NCBI GenBank assembly: GCA_002733575.1
Contig: NVWB01000021.1
Span: 15,381 to 55,486 of the forward strand
Source of the DNA: Blastopirellula sp.
Lineage (GTDB): Bacteria; Planctomycetota; Planctomycetia; Pirellulales; Pirellulaceae
Direction: 5' to 3'
DNA: 40,106 nucleotides
Positions 24,617 to 33,974 of the stretch are shown piece by piece (position 1 is the first letter of the stretch; the number at the start of each line of letters is the position of its first letter). The position numbers and the translations under genes were made by a program. The notes beneath the pieces were generated by a model. The model ran no database searches. It saw only the letters and a program-made list of their open reading frames with translations, and had not been told where the DNA came from.

Positions 24617-26416
24617 ATGTTTCGTCAAATTACCTGTTTCTCAACTTTGTTACTAGCAATTGCTACCGCTTCTCCAGCAATTGCAGCCGAACGCCCTTCT
24701 GCGTCGAGACTTCTGCCAGATACCACTCTGGCTTATGTTCGTGTTTCAAACACACAAGAGTTTGGAGAGAAGTTCTCAGAAACATCCATGGGCAAACTTC
24801 TCAAAGACCCTGAAATGGCTCCCTTTCTGACCGGAGTTTGGAGTGCTATCACCGAATCCGTTGAAAATATTGAGCAACAAGTGGGCATTAGCCTTAACGA
24901 ATTGCTTTCCATTCCCAACGGCGAACTGGCCTTTGCGGTCGTGCCTCAAGAAGATGATTCCCTGGCTCTCGTGATATTCTGTGATCTTGGCGATCGACCA
25001 CAAACCGCAGAAAAAGCGTTGGAGATCTTAAAAGGTTTTGCGATTGAAAATGGTGCAGCCATCGAAAGAAGCACCTATAAAGGAACAAAAATTACTTTGA
25101 TCGAGGGTCAAAATGGCCTTTTGGCTCACGTAATCAAAGATAACACATTAATCCTCTCGAATAAACTTGCTGCCTTAGAAGACATCTTAGAGTATTGGGA
25201 TACGCCGAGAGAAAGTTCATTGTACGACAACGATAAGTTCACCACGATCATTTCATCTTCTCGTGGAACCAAAGATGAACCGGCTCAGTTCACCTGGTAC
25301 GTTGATCCAATCGAATTGATTCGTAAAGCTTCTCGTAACACACCTGGTTCAAGTTTCTTTTTAGCATTTCTACCGGTGCTGGGAGTCGATGGAATTCAAG
25401 CCGTAGGTGGTAGTATGATCATGGCAACCGAAGACTTTGACTCGGTCTCTCATCTGCATGTGATGCTAGAGCGTCCGAGATCGGGTGTCATAGAAATGAT
25501 TGCCCCAAAAAACACCAATCCAACGCCTAACGATTGGGTGCCAGCCGATGTTACAACCTACATGACAGTCGATTGGGACGTAGATAAAACTTACAACGCA
25601 CTAGAAAAATTGTATGACAGTATTACTGGCGAAGGAAAGTTAGCAGAAAACATTGACAATCGTATTAATCAAAGATTAATGATCGATTTCAAAAAAGAGA
25701 TTATCGACAACCTAGATGGGCGGATTACACTCGTTCAGTGGTACGAACCACCTGCCCGGCTCAACAGTCAGGCAACCATGCTTGGCATTCAATTGAAAGA
25801 TTCCACAGCCTTTCAACGCACAATAGACAGCATACTCGATGCGACACCAGGGCTAAAAGATAACTTGGAGAAGAAGAGCTTTGCTACCTTCTCATACTAC
25901 CAAACCATTCTACAAGACCGCCCATTACCTGATGACGCAGACGAAGATCGCCGTCAGAGAACTCAACGTGCTAGAGCAATGCGGCCTCAACCTTGCTTCG
26001 GAATCGTGGGTGACTTTCTCTTTGTCACAGATCGACCAGGTCTGATGGAGCATGTCATGAAAACGAAAAGAAACGTCACCGACCGCTTAGCTGATGATCT
26101 TAGTTTCAAACTAATGCTAAGCAAGCTGCAACATCAAGCAGGCGAGCGAAGCATTGGCATGCTGACCTTCTCGAAACCAGAACAAGCACTACGAATGTGG
26201 TACGACATGGCACAAGCAGAGTCCACAACACAATTGCTTGATAGCCAAGCGGAAAACAACCAGTTCTTCGGTGCCCTTAGTAAAACGATGAAAGATAACC
26301 CGCTTCCACCATTTTCCGTCGTATCAAAGTACATGGCCCCATCAGGCAGCATCATGATCAACGACGAAACCGGAATTCACTTCATGGGTTTCTCCTTGAA
26401 GAGAAATCAAGAGTGA
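24617..26416 (+). CDS. Secreted DUF3352-like protein
   Basis: A 599-residue exported protein. A signal peptide ends at AIAAERP. The mature start is RLLPDTTLAYVRVSNTQEFG, then ELLSIPNGELAFAVVPQEDD, NTLILSNKLAALEDILEYWD, PADVTTYMTVDWDVDKTYN and a late FGIVGDFLFVTDRPGLMEHV. The repeated pattern of Leu-Pro-x-x-(T/A)-x-x-Tyr/Val starts and Asp-Arg-Pro or Ser-Asn turns matches DUF3352-like proteins that are abundant in planctomycetes. They have no known reaction. The likely location is the periplasm. AGGA lies 12 bases before the ATG. A strong terminator follows, so it is a single-gene unit. The family call is from pattern memory. Confidence 0.72.
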   Translation: MFRQITCFSTLLLAIATASPAIAAERPSASRLLPDTTLAYVRVSNTQEFGEKFSETSMGKLLKDPEMAPFLTGVWSAITESVENIEQQVGISLNELLSIPNGELAFAVVPQEDDSLALVIFCDLGDRPQTAEKALEILKGFAIENGAAIERSTYKGTKITLIEGQNGLLAHVIKDNTLILSNKLAALEDILEYWDTPRESSLYDNDKFTTIISSSRGTKDEPAQFTWYVDPIELIRKASRNTPGSSFFLAFLPVLGVDGIQAVGGSMIMATEDFDSVSHLHVMLERPRSGVIEMIAPKNTNPTPNDWVPADVTTYMTVDWDVDKTYNALEKLYDSITGEGKLAENIDNRINQRLMIDFKKEIIDNLDGRITLVQWYEPPARLNSQATMLGIQLKDSTAFQRTIDSILDATPGLKDNLEKKSFATFSYYQTILQDRPLPDDADEDRRQRTQRARAMRPQPCFGIVGDFLFVTDRPGLMEHVMKTKRNVTDRLADDLSFKLMLSKLQHQAGERSIGMLTFSKPEQALRMWYDMAQAESTTQLLDSQAENNQFFGALSKTMKDNPLPPFSVVSKYMAPSGSIMINDETGIHFMGFSLKRNQE

Positions 26417-26442
26417 TCTAGAAAGCACTGATTCTAGCGATG

Positions 26443-26478
26443 AAAACGCTTCTGATTCCTGTCAGAAGCGTTTTTTTA
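26443..26478 (+). terminator. Rho-independent terminator
   Basis: AAAACGCTTCTGA (26443-26455) pairs with TCAGAAGCGTTTT (26462-26474) around a six-base loop and runs into seven T. This is a strong terminator for the DUF3352-like gene. It ends about 18 bases before the next start codon, so the next gene needs its own promoter or readthrough. Confidence 0.9.
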
Positions 26479-26495
26479 TAGACACATTACAATCA

Positions 26496-26969
26496 ATGAA
26501 TAAAAAAATGATGCGATATTCAATCAAAGCAGTATTTGCCGCTACTACTATTATTGCGATTGGTATCTGGGCAGCCATCTGGTTTCTTTCTCCAACCATT
26601 TACACGGCAACTCTTCTCAATAGAACTAGCCTTCGAACTGACGCGCCACAAAGAATAGTAGGCGAAGCATACGGCGAAGTTTACAGTAGAATGCGACTAC
26701 GACACTTCACAGATGCAAAGGGCCAAGTGACTTTCGAAGATGGAACTTCAAGGGATACGACATACAACGAAAGTGTCTCAGTACTCGGCGAAGTAACGAA
26801 CGGTGTAATGAATTTTGATGATCCAGATGGCAATAAAGTTACATTCAAGTGGATCACCGAGCCCAAGATTGGAACATTGCTAACATGGGAATATGAAGGC
26901 AAAGATCCACAAGATGTATCTGTGGCAATCCAAAAAGCTCTCGCTGCCCAAGGCGTTGCCATCAAGTAA
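26496..26969 (+). CDS. Small membrane-anchored hypothetical protein
   Basis: A 157-residue protein with an N-terminal membrane helix preceded by MRYSIKAVFAATTIIAIGIW. This is a planctomycete-type lead-in (Arg-aromatic-Ser-(Ile/Leu)-(Lys/Arg)-x-(Val/Leu)-(Phe/Leu)) found on many short single-helix proteins. The rest (GQVTFEDGTSRDTTYNESVS, PKIGTLLTWEYEGKDPQD) is soluble and beta-rich, with no family I recognise. It begins about 18 bases after a strong terminator and shows no clear ribosome-binding site, so expression may be low. Two alternative starts (MNKKMMRYS) lie four and five codons apart. Confidence 0.65.
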   Translation: MNKKMMRYSIKAVFAATTIIAIGIWAAIWFLSPTIYTATLLNRTSLRTDAPQRIVGEAYGEVYSRMRLRHFTDAKGQVTFEDGTSRDTTYNESVSVLGEVTNGVMNFDDPDGNKVTFKWITEPKIGTLLTWEYEGKDPQDVSVAIQKALAAQGVAIK

Positions 26970-27202
26970 CGCCAGTTTAGGTAGGATGGATGGTCTACTT
27001 CGATAAATCCTGCAAGCGATTGTAACGTCCACAACCAATCCATTCAATCGAAACACAAACGGATTGCCGCCATCCATCTGATTGTGTGGTGTCAATCACG
27101 ATCGGCCAAAGCATCTGCAAAATCAACGATGCTCTACGCAAAGAAATCGTAGCTGTTTCGATGCGTGAAACGTCGTTGATGCAAGCTGGATAGACAGCTA
27201 AC
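26970..27202. other. Spacer without recognised gene
   Basis: About 230 bases separate the convergent small membrane protein and SMI1/KNR4 genes. An 80-codon minus frame at 26995-27237 overlaps the end of the SMI1/KNR4 gene and has no recognisable domain or ribosome-binding site. The 172-residue length of the SMI1/KNR4 protein and its odd tail suggest that a junction or old rearrangement may lie here. Confidence 0.4.
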
Positions 27203-27721
27203 TTAATCGAGGTGCCCAGATGCTTCCGCATTTCCACCAGTGAACGGGTTTCTGATTATTTTAGTAGTTATCAGTGCGTCTGTCTTGAGCAGACTATCAA
27301 CTTGCCCTGCTATCCAGCTCGAAAAAAAATCAGAGAGCGTCAAATCCTGTTCATATAGTTTGAAGTTCATTAATAGATTCACTTGCCCATTTTCGCAGTT
27401 GACACACGAAAACATTGCGTTTCCCCATTCACAAAATGGTAACATCGATTTAGGCCAAGATTCACCTACTAAGTTTTTATCCTTTTGAATCTGATAATAT
27501 GTTGATCTCAAGTCACCAAAGTCGGATTGATAACCTTCTTCACCAACTCCAACTAAACCGTATCCAGGCCCAAATCCACCATTGCCTATTTTTGTAAGAC
27601 AATTTCGGAGCAAAATTGGTATTTTGATTCCCAATTCATCTTCAACGGCACCAACATTTTCAGATGTCGTACATTTTATCTGTTTTTTGGATTTAACAAA
27701 ATTTTGAATTTTATGAATCAT
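27203..27721 (-). CDS. SMI1/KNR4 (SUKH) family protein, possible orphan immunity protein
   Basis: A 172-residue protein of the SMI1/KNR4 (SUKH) superfamily. The pattern is VEDELGIKIPILLRNCLTKI, GNGGFGPGYGLVGVGEEGYQ, then ESWPKSMLPFCEWGNAMFSC with VNCENGQ. These match the Leu-Pro-x-x-(Leu/Tyr), Gly-Asn-Gly-Gly and Trp-Gly elements of the fold. Bacterial SUKH proteins often neutralise polymorphic toxins, including nucleases and deaminases. No toxin gene lies beside it, so it may be an orphan immunity gene or have another role. A near-perfect AAGGAGGT lies 5 bases before the ATG, the best ribosome-binding site in the window. The last 20 residues (NPFTGGNAEASGHLD) do not resemble the family. Confidence 0.8.
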   Translation of the reverse strand: MIHKIQNFVKSKKQIKCTTSENVGAVEDELGIKIPILLRNCLTKIGNGGFGPGYGLVGVGEEGYQSDFGDLRSTYYQIQKDKNLVGESWPKSMLPFCEWGNAMFSCVNCENGQVNLLMNFKLYEQDLTLSDFFSSWIAGQVDSLLKTDALITTKIIRNPFTGGNAEASGHLD

Positions 27722-27882
27722 TTATTACCTCCTTAATCCACTACTTCAAACAATTCTCTATCGGAATTGATCATCACTTCACCGGTATCTTAGAATCGAT
27801 CTTTATGTGTGACGGAGAATCTTTTTGTACATCTCGTAGTAAACGACGAACTCATAATAGCACCAAAAGCAAATGCAGTATA

Positions 27883-29319
27883 TTACGCAATGATTGGTTG
27901 AATCACCTTGCCGGCGACATCGGTTAGCCGGAAATCTCGGCCGCTGTAGCGGTAGGTTAGATCGGTGTGGTTTAATCCAAGCATGTGTAATATGGTTGCG
28001 TGAATATCATTCACACTGGCGCGATTGACTGCGGCTTTGTGACCAATTTCATCGGTTTCTCCATAGGAGACTCCTCCTTTGGTTCCGCCGCCTGCAAACC
28101 AATAAGTAAACGCGTGTGGGTTATGGTCACGGCCAGGCTTTGCACTTTTTTGTGCGACTGGTAATCGGCCAAATTCACCGCCCCAAATCACTAAGGTTTC
28201 GTCGAGTAAACCACGTTGATCCAGATCGGCCAGAAGTCCGGCAACAGGCTGATCGGTTTCGCCTGCAAACTGACGATGATTTCCTTCGATATCGTTATGA
28301 CCATCCCAGCTACGTTGGTTTTCCATGCCGCCAGAATATATTTGTATAAACCGAACACCACGCTCGACCATTCGCCGGGCCGTTAAACATTGTTTGGCAA
28401 CATGCGTACATTGTTTATTATCAACGCCATAAAGCTGTTGAATATGCACAGGCTCTGACTCAATATCGAGTGCATCTGGTGCCGCCGTTTGCATGCGATA
28501 CGCCAATTCAAATGATTCGATGCGCGCTTCCAAATCTCTTTCGGTGGGATTGTTTTGCAGATTCACCTTATTTAACTGGGCTAGTAGATCAATTTGTGCC
28601 CTTTGTTGATCAGTGGTCATGTGTGCTGGTCGAATTAAGTTATCAATCGGCGCACCATTGGGCCTGAAATAGGTTCCTTGATAAACGCTCGGCAAGAAAC
28701 CGGCTCCCCAGTTTGACGCATGTCCCTTGGGCAATCCGCGATTCAATGGATCAGACATCACCACGAACGCTGGCAAGCTGCTGTTTTCGGTTCCTAGTCC
28801 ATAAGTGACCCAAGACCCTACGCAGGGAAAACCCATTCTGGTGACGCCAGTGTTCATCATGAACAACGCCGGGCTGTGGTTGTTTGATTTGGTATAGCCA
28901 GAATGAACGAACGCCATTTTGTCGACATGCTTTGACAAGTGAGGAAAAATCTCACTCACATGTTTTCCGCATTCACCATGTTGTTCAAACTTAAACGGCG
29001 ACTTCATCAATGGTCCAACGGATCCAGGAAAGAAGCCGGTCTTCTTATCAAAACCTTCCAGCGGTTTGCCATCGTATTTTGCCAACGCTGGTTTATAGTC
29101 CCAGGTGTCAACATGGCTAGGTCCACCATTGATAAAGATCCAAATCACATTTTTGGCTTTCGCCGGAAAATGTGAAGGCTTTGCTGCCAGTGGATTGGCC
29201 GAAGTATCTGCCGCCGAAGCCTGTTGATCTTGCAGCAAACTGGCCAAGGCAATCGATCCTAATCCACCGCCACATTGCCGGAGCAATTGTCTTCGAGTAA
29301 TTGAAGTATTTAAAGTCAT
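27883..29319 (-). CDS. DUF1501 Tat-exported protein
   Basis: A 478-residue DUF1501 protein, a planctomycete-expanded family of the alkaline phosphatase/sulfatase fold. A Tat signal is visible (TRRQLLRQCGGGLGSIALAS). The core has VIWIFINGGPSHVDTWDYKP, SGYTKSNNHSPALFMMNTG, LDETLVIWGGEFGRLPVAQK and GRDHNPHAFTYWFAGGGTKG. The end has VNDIHATILHMLGLNHTDLTYRYSGRD. The Asp and His residues of HVDTWD, GGEFGR and GRDHNPH are the conserved set. No reaction is established. It starts 63 bases after the stop of the PSCyt1/DUF1549/DUF1553 gene on the same strand, the standard pairing in this phylum, so the two are very probably co-transcribed and work together in the periplasm. Confidence 0.93.
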   Translation of the reverse strand: MTLNTSITRRQLLRQCGGGLGSIALASLLQDQQASAADTSANPLAAKPSHFPAKAKNVIWIFINGGPSHVDTWDYKPALAKYDGKPLEGFDKKTGFFPGSVGPLMKSPFKFEQHGECGKHVSEIFPHLSKHVDKMAFVHSGYTKSNNHSPALFMMNTGVTRMGFPCVGSWVTYGLGTENSSLPAFVVMSDPLNRGLPKGHASNWGAGFLPSVYQGTYFRPNGAPIDNLIRPAHMTTDQQRAQIDLLAQLNKVNLQNNPTERDLEARIESFELAYRMQTAAPDALDIESEPVHIQQLYGVDNKQCTHVAKQCLTARRMVERGVRFIQIYSGGMENQRSWDGHNDIEGNHRQFAGETDQPVAGLLADLDQRGLLDETLVIWGGEFGRLPVAQKSAKPGRDHNPHAFTYWFAGGGTKGGVSYGETDEIGHKAAVNRASVNDIHATILHMLGLNHTDLTYRYSGRDFRLTDVAGKVIQPIIA

Positions 29320-29382
29320 AACAAAAATTATCCTATAAGCAGATCATGAAACAATAACATCTCACAACCTGCTTGGATTGAA

Positions 29383-32300
29383 TTAGCGGAGATAAATGAA
29401 ATCGTTGAGTCCAAATAGCACTTGGCAAAAATCGCCCATGGCCAGTTGTTTAGCATTCTTAATTTTATCCGTTTGATACGACTCTGCTTGAGAAGTAACG
29501 AACGCAACGGCCCAACTGGTTTCTTGTTTTGAAGGCTGTCTGCCTGTGACTCGCAAATAACCTGCTTTGATCTGTTCTTCTAGTTGATCCGATTTTTGAG
29601 TGACGAGCGTTGCCAGATATTCAGCCGCAGTACGCACTTGAGGGTTGTTGATAAATGCTAAAGCTTGTGGAGCGATGGTTGTGGCCGATCGTCTGCCGAT
29701 GCTGCCCAGTGGCTCAGGGCTATCGAACAGTGCCATCATTGGGATTAATTTACTGCGTTTTACCGTGAAGTAGATGCTACGTCTGCGACTATTTTGATCG
29801 AGTGTCCCTTTGCCGTACATCGTTGCATCCAACATTCCCGAAGCCGAGAGCATACTATCACGAATGGCTTCGGCTTCTAACCGACGGGGTTGAAAACGCC
29901 ACAGAGAACGATTGTCGAGGTCGGCCTGATACTTGGACTCATCAAAATTCGACGATTGTCGGTAAGTGGCTGAATTCAGAATATCGCGATGAATGGCCTT
30001 TAAGCTCCAACTTTCGCTGATCAACCGGTTGGCCAAATGGTCTAATAAATCAGGGTGCGATGGCGGTGTGCCTTGGCCGCCAAAATCGCTGGGCGTTTCG
30101 ACTAATCCACGGCCCAGATGGTGATGCCATAAGCGGTTGACCAGTACACGTGCTACCAAGTGCCCTGCACCATGCTCTACATCGACCAACCAATTGGCCA
30201 TCGCCTGACGCCGGTTTGAAGATTTCCCCGGATTTTCAATCGTATCTAACCAGTGTTGTTGACCATCGGGATGCCGACTTAATACTTGTAACAAACCAGG
30301 AGCGGCCACTTCGACTTTTTGGTCAGGGTCACCCCGTTTCAGATAATGGGTCTCGTTTAAGAAATCGCCGCCTTGCGTGTGATGGCGGATCGCTTTGACA
30401 CCTTCGCTGACCACCATGACTTGCGTGGTTTCTGGTTTGGGTTTTCCTTGCTCAATCTTGGTTAGCTCTTGTTTCAGTTGTCGATATTCTTCATCAATTG
30501 CGGAATACCATTTTAGCAACGTCTGTTTTTGAGCAGCGGTCCGTTTGTTTGATTCAATCGTCAATAGCTGGGTGATCTCTGCTCCTGGCCCTTTTTGTTC
30601 TAACTCCACTGGTCGCACTGCATTGGTGACGCCAATACGAAATCGGCCGAAGTTATGCCCGGTGTTATTGTTGAACTTCATCACCACACGTAACTTGGTT
30701 CCGCCTGCAAAACCAAAATTATTTTCGGTTTCAAACAGTGCAAAATGATCTTCACCGATATGAGGGTCCAGCGCCCAGGCACTTTTTGGATCATCATCAA
30801 TGGCCTTCCAAGACTCCAGATTAGATCGATCAAAAGTGGCTTTGGCCCGAGTGAACTTGACTGTAACAGGTTCGCCTTTGCCTGAAAGAGGTTCAGCGAT
30901 TACGGTGAGATTACTGAGTGCAAAGTTCCCATTGCTGGCGCGACCAGGTCCGCCTTTGGGAAGTGATTTATCGGCCAGTGTTTCAATCCGAATTGCACTA
31001 ATGGATTGAACCGTTGTATTTGCGGTGACGGTGTAGGTATCTTTACTAGGATTTGTTCCGCTTGCGAGAATCGATCCTTCGGCCAGCTTTTTTAAGGTGG
31101 CACCACCAGAAGATTGGAAGTCTTCGATATCAGCATCGCTCCAACCAGTTGCTGGTGGTTTTCCATTCAAACTGGCTTCCCATTTTGCAAATGCCGCAGT
31201 AAGTTGATTCTTCTCATATTGCTGAATCTTTTGAACTTGAGCAGCTTGTTTTACTTCGTATTTTCGCAGTTCTTCAAGATCAATATTTTTGATTGTCACA
31301 TCGACATTGGCACGCACAGCTTTGGTGAAAGTTGACACCATGCGGTAGTAATCGGCCTGGGGAATAGGGTCAAATTTATGATCATGACACCGCGCACATC
31401 CAATCGTTAGGCCAAGAAATCCGGTGCCGATGGTCGCCACCATATCGTCTAGAGCATCGTAGCGAACACGTTCCACTTCGTTTGCTGTTATTTGGGTTGG
31501 GTAAACACCTGCCCCTAAGAACCCAGTAGCCATCATGGCCAATGGCTCATTGGGTGCAATCTCATCGCCAGCAATTTGCCAGCGAACAAACTGATTGTAA
31601 GGCATGTCTTGGTTCAGTGCTTTGATGACAAAGTCTCGATAGTGAAACGCAAAGGGTCGGTCGTAGTCGTGTTCAAATCCATGGCTTTCAGCAAATCTGG
31701 CTACATCTAACCAGTGGCGAGCCCAGCGTTCCCCATACCGCGGGTCAGCCAGCAAGCGGTCAACTAACTGCTGGTACTTATCAGATTCCGTGCTCTCAAC
31801 ATATTGTTTGATATCAAGTGGAGCAGGCGGAACTCCAAGCAAGTCCAAATAAAGGCGTCGGATTAAAACTCCATCATCCGCAATTGGATTGAGACTTGTC
31901 CCCTTAACCTTTTGTTGGGCTTGCACAAATGAATCAACGGTCGCCGAGGATTTAAAAGGTTTGAGAGGTTGAAATGCCCAGTATTGTGTTGCGTTTTCAG
32001 GGACTTCTGTTTTTGTCCAATCGATTTGTGGAGAGGTATCGTCTAGAAGCGGTTTGTCGTATGGAGCTTCTAAATCGATCCATTTGGCAACCGCTGCAAT
32101 CTGTTTGTCTGATAATTTGGCCGCATCGAGTGGCATTTCTGGTTCTATTTTATGATCCAATAATTTCAGCACGAAGCTTTCTTTTGATTTACCCGGCACA
32201 AAACCTGGTTCGCCAGATTCTCCCCCTTTCAAGAAACCAGCCCGAGTTGCTAGATTCAATTCCGCTTCAATATCTTCACCACCGTGGCAGTTTAAACAAT

Positions 32301-32457
32301 GCTGCTTCAGGATGCCACGAACCTGTTGTTTAAACAACTCAGTTCCTTCGGCGATGCGTTTTACATGCAAAGCGTCTGGAGTCTGTTGTGCAAGTGCAAC
32401 ATTGCAAACGGAAAGGAGTACGAAGAGAATGAAATGTAAGTTAGATATCTTTTTCAA
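29383..32457 (-). CDS. Planctomycete cytochrome c protein PSCyt1-DUF1549-DUF1553 (PSD1)
   Basis: A 1024-residue exported protein. The PSCyt1 haem domain comes first, with C54-LN-C57-H58 and the later EPEMPLDAAKLSDKQIAAVA (distal Met region). DUF1549 (PSCyt2) follows at about residues 170-380, with ADPRYGERWARHWLDVARFA and TIGCARCHDHKFDPIPQADY. A charged coiled coil (about 385-420) and a beta-sandwich of about 200 residues come next. DUF1553 (PSD1) closes at about 700-1020, with HHLGRGLVETPSDFGGQGTP and RSATTIAPQALAFINNPQVR. No ATG starts the frame. TTG 32457 is preferred because it gives a clean signal peptide (MKKISNLHFILFVLLSVCNV); TTG 32517 is the upstream option. It is probably periplasmic and redox-active. 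The substrate is unknown, and some such genes lie in polysaccharide-use clusters. Confidence 0.93.
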   Translation of the reverse strand: MKKISNLHFILFVLLSVCNVALAQQTPDALHVKRIAEGTELFKQQVRGILKQHCLNCHGGEDIEAELNLATRAGFLKGGESGEPGFVPGKSKESFVLKLLDHKIEPEMPLDAAKLSDKQIAAVAKWIDLEAPYDKPLLDDTSPQIDWTKTEVPENATQYWAFQPLKPFKSSATVDSFVQAQQKVKGTSLNPIADDGVLIRRLYLDLLGVPPAPLDIKQYVESTESDKYQQLVDRLLADPRYGERWARHWLDVARFAESHGFEHDYDRPFAFHYRDFVIKALNQDMPYNQFVRWQIAGDEIAPNEPLAMMATGFLGAGVYPTQITANEVERVRYDALDDMVATIGTGFLGLTIGCARCHDHKFDPIPQADYYRMVSTFTKAVRANVDVTIKNIDLEELRKYEVKQAAQVQKIQQYEKNQLTAAFAKWEASLNGKPPATGWSDADIEDFQSSGGATLKKLAEGSILASGTNPSKDTYTVTANTTVQSISAIRIETLADKSLPKGGPGRASNGNFALSNLTVIAEPLSGKGEPVTVKFTRAKATFDRSNLESWKAIDDDPKSAWALDPHIGEDHFALFETENNFGFAGGTKLRVVMKFNNNTGHNFGRFRIGVTNAVRPVELEQKGPGAEITQLLTIESNKRTAAQKQTLLKWYSAIDEEYRQLKQELTKIEQGKPKPETTQVMVVSEGVKAIRHHTQGGDFLNETHYLKRGDPDQKVEVAAPGLLQVLSRHPDGQQHWLDTIENPGKSSNRRQAMANWLVDVEHGAGHLVARVLVNRLWHHHLGRGLVETPSDFGGQGTPPSHPDLLDHLANRLISESWSLKAIHRDILNSATYRQSSNFDESKYQADLDNRSLWRFQPRRLEAEAIRDSMLSASGMLDATMYGKGTLDQNSRRRSIYFTVKRSKLIPMMALFDSPEPLGSIGRRSATTIAPQALAFINNPQVRTAAEYLATLVTQKSDQLEEQIKAGYLRVTGRQPSKQETSWAVAFVTSQAESYQTDKIKNAKQLAMGDFCQVLFGLNDFIYLR

Positions 32458-32900
32458 GGGGATACTCGAATGTATGATAAGTGAGGATGATAGGCGTGAA
32501 TTTTTATTATAACGCAACTAGGTACGGTAATGCGAGTGGAATTCACAACTTCGTGAATCTATAAAATTACCTTTAACGGATACAATCCACATAAATGTGT
32601 GGATTGAGAATCGTTTATAATAACCACCGAAAGTCCCTGGGTTAGTACAAAGTTGATTTCCCAGACGGCTCAAAGGCCCTCGCCCCTACTGGATGCGAGG
32701 GAGTAAACACTCCTGCAATTGCAACAATTACAGATGGTAAGGTTTCTGCTATAAGCTCAGGCAATTAATATGAGAGATTCGATTCGGATGGTCACATAGG
32801 TTGGGACCGCCATCGACGTCCACTCGCGGAGGGCATTTCCCCGCCCATTCTACGCAACAATTCGCTTCGAGAATTTCATGACGGACAGCAGCGTTGTCGG
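32458..32900. other. Intergenic region with inverted repeats
   Basis: About 440 bases lie between the PSCyt gene, transcribed leftward, and the 3' end of the DUF4349 gene. AATCCACA-taaatg-TGTGGATT (32584-32605) is a perfect 8-bp inverted repeat upstream of the PSCyt gene and could be an operator. CCCTCGC (32677-32683) pairs with GCGAGGG (32695-32701). From about 32790 the base composition becomes more GC-rich and stays so through the DUF4349 gene. No gene was recognised. Confidence 0.5.
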
Positions 32901-33785
32901 TCATGCACTTCGACGGGCTTTTCGCTTACGCCACCAGCGTTTTGCAAAGTATCGCATGATCAATATTGGCAGTGCAAGAGCGACGATCCACGGTGTCGCT
33001 GCGATAACAACAACCAATAGATTCTCTGCCGTTCGGCGCAGCGATGTGAGCGAGCTTGTCAACGTGGAAGAGATCCGTGACAACAGCGTGGGTGGCTTGG
33101 GCGGTTCATATTCTTTTTCTTCACGGCAACTAATCGTGATCGTGGCTAGGCTGGTTCGGTCTTTCAGGAAGCGCAAACGACCTTCCATCATTTCTATCCC
33201 TTCGCGAACGCGTGCGAGTTCACGTTCAATCTCCAACACTTCCGATAACTTCCCAGTGTGTTCTTCCAACATCGTCAGTATTCGAGATTCCAGTCGCTTT
33301 TTATTTTCAATCCGAGCTTCCAGGTCGATATACTCCTCGGTCACGTCTTGCGCGTTTTCACTACGCGACTCCGTGAAGCCAAGCGAATTAACGCCGCTCA
33401 AAAAGTCGTTGTATTGATCGACTGGAATTCGGACAATCCAGCGACCAGATTGGTTGTCTTGATACCGTCGGTCCGTATCGGAATTGGCCACGAATCCGCC
33501 GTGTTTGTGGATCAACTTTGGTAGCTCGGTCTCAAACGTATGGTAGTCGTCAACGACCAATCCGATCGTGGAGGTGTAAACGATCTTTCTCGCGGATTTG
33601 ACCGGCGTAGAGGCGGCGAGCGAATCTAATCCCGTTTGCTCGGTTGGACTGTCACTCTCGGCTGAATTCTCAGACGATTCATAAGCAGCGTCGTAGTTCT
33701 CGCTACCGCCGCAGCCTCCAACGCAAATTGAAAACACGACGCACAGAATTGCGAGCCTTCTGCGTTTGACGATGTGTTGAGGCAT
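32901..33785 (-). CDS. DUF4349 putative lipoprotein
   Basis: A 294-residue DUF4349 protein. A lipoprotein-type signal (LAILCVVFSICVGGC) precedes an acidic Ser-rich linker. The DUF4349 domain runs from KIVYTSTIGLVVDDYHTFET through GRWIVRIPVDQYNDFLSGV, a long coiled coil (VTEEYIDLEARIENKKRLES, LEIERELARVREGIEMMEGR) and the strand LATITISCREEKEYEPPKPP. The C terminus is a membrane helix (VVVIAATPWIVALALPILIM) with a very basic tail. It would thus be anchored at both ends. ATG 33785 is preferred to 33830 because CGGA lies 5 bases upstream and the signal peptide then begins properly. The function is unknown. The gene is slightly richer in GC than its neighbours and sits next to an insertion-sequence remnant. 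Confidence 0.85.
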   Translation of the reverse strand: MPQHIVKRRRLAILCVVFSICVGGCGGSENYDAAYESSENSAESDSPTEQTGLDSLAASTPVKSARKIVYTSTIGLVVDDYHTFETELPKLIHKHGGFVANSDTDRRYQDNQSGRWIVRIPVDQYNDFLSGVNSLGFTESRSENAQDVTEEYIDLEARIENKKRLESRILTMLEEHTGKLSEVLEIERELARVREGIEMMEGRLRFLKDRTSLATITISCREEKEYEPPKPPTLLSRISSTLTSSLTSLRRTAENLLVVVIAATPWIVALALPILIMRYFAKRWWRKRKARRSA

Positions 33786-33974
33786 GATATTCCGTTGGAT
33801 GGTTAGAAGGTCAAATAGTGCATCGAACACATCGCGATCTCCCGCTGTACCGCATTTTGAATGTACGAATGGCTCGACGCTTTGTATTAACTGGGATTTC
33901 CCATTTGGAATTACCTAAAACCGCTCCAGGCTCGGAATGTCATCTATTATAACAGCATGTGTCCCCCCCCTGTG

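Noticed and set aside
26995..27237. 80-codon minus-strand frame overlapping the SMI1/KNR4 gene end
   Set aside because: No family recognised and no ribosome-binding site; possibly decayed sequence but not supportable as a gene.
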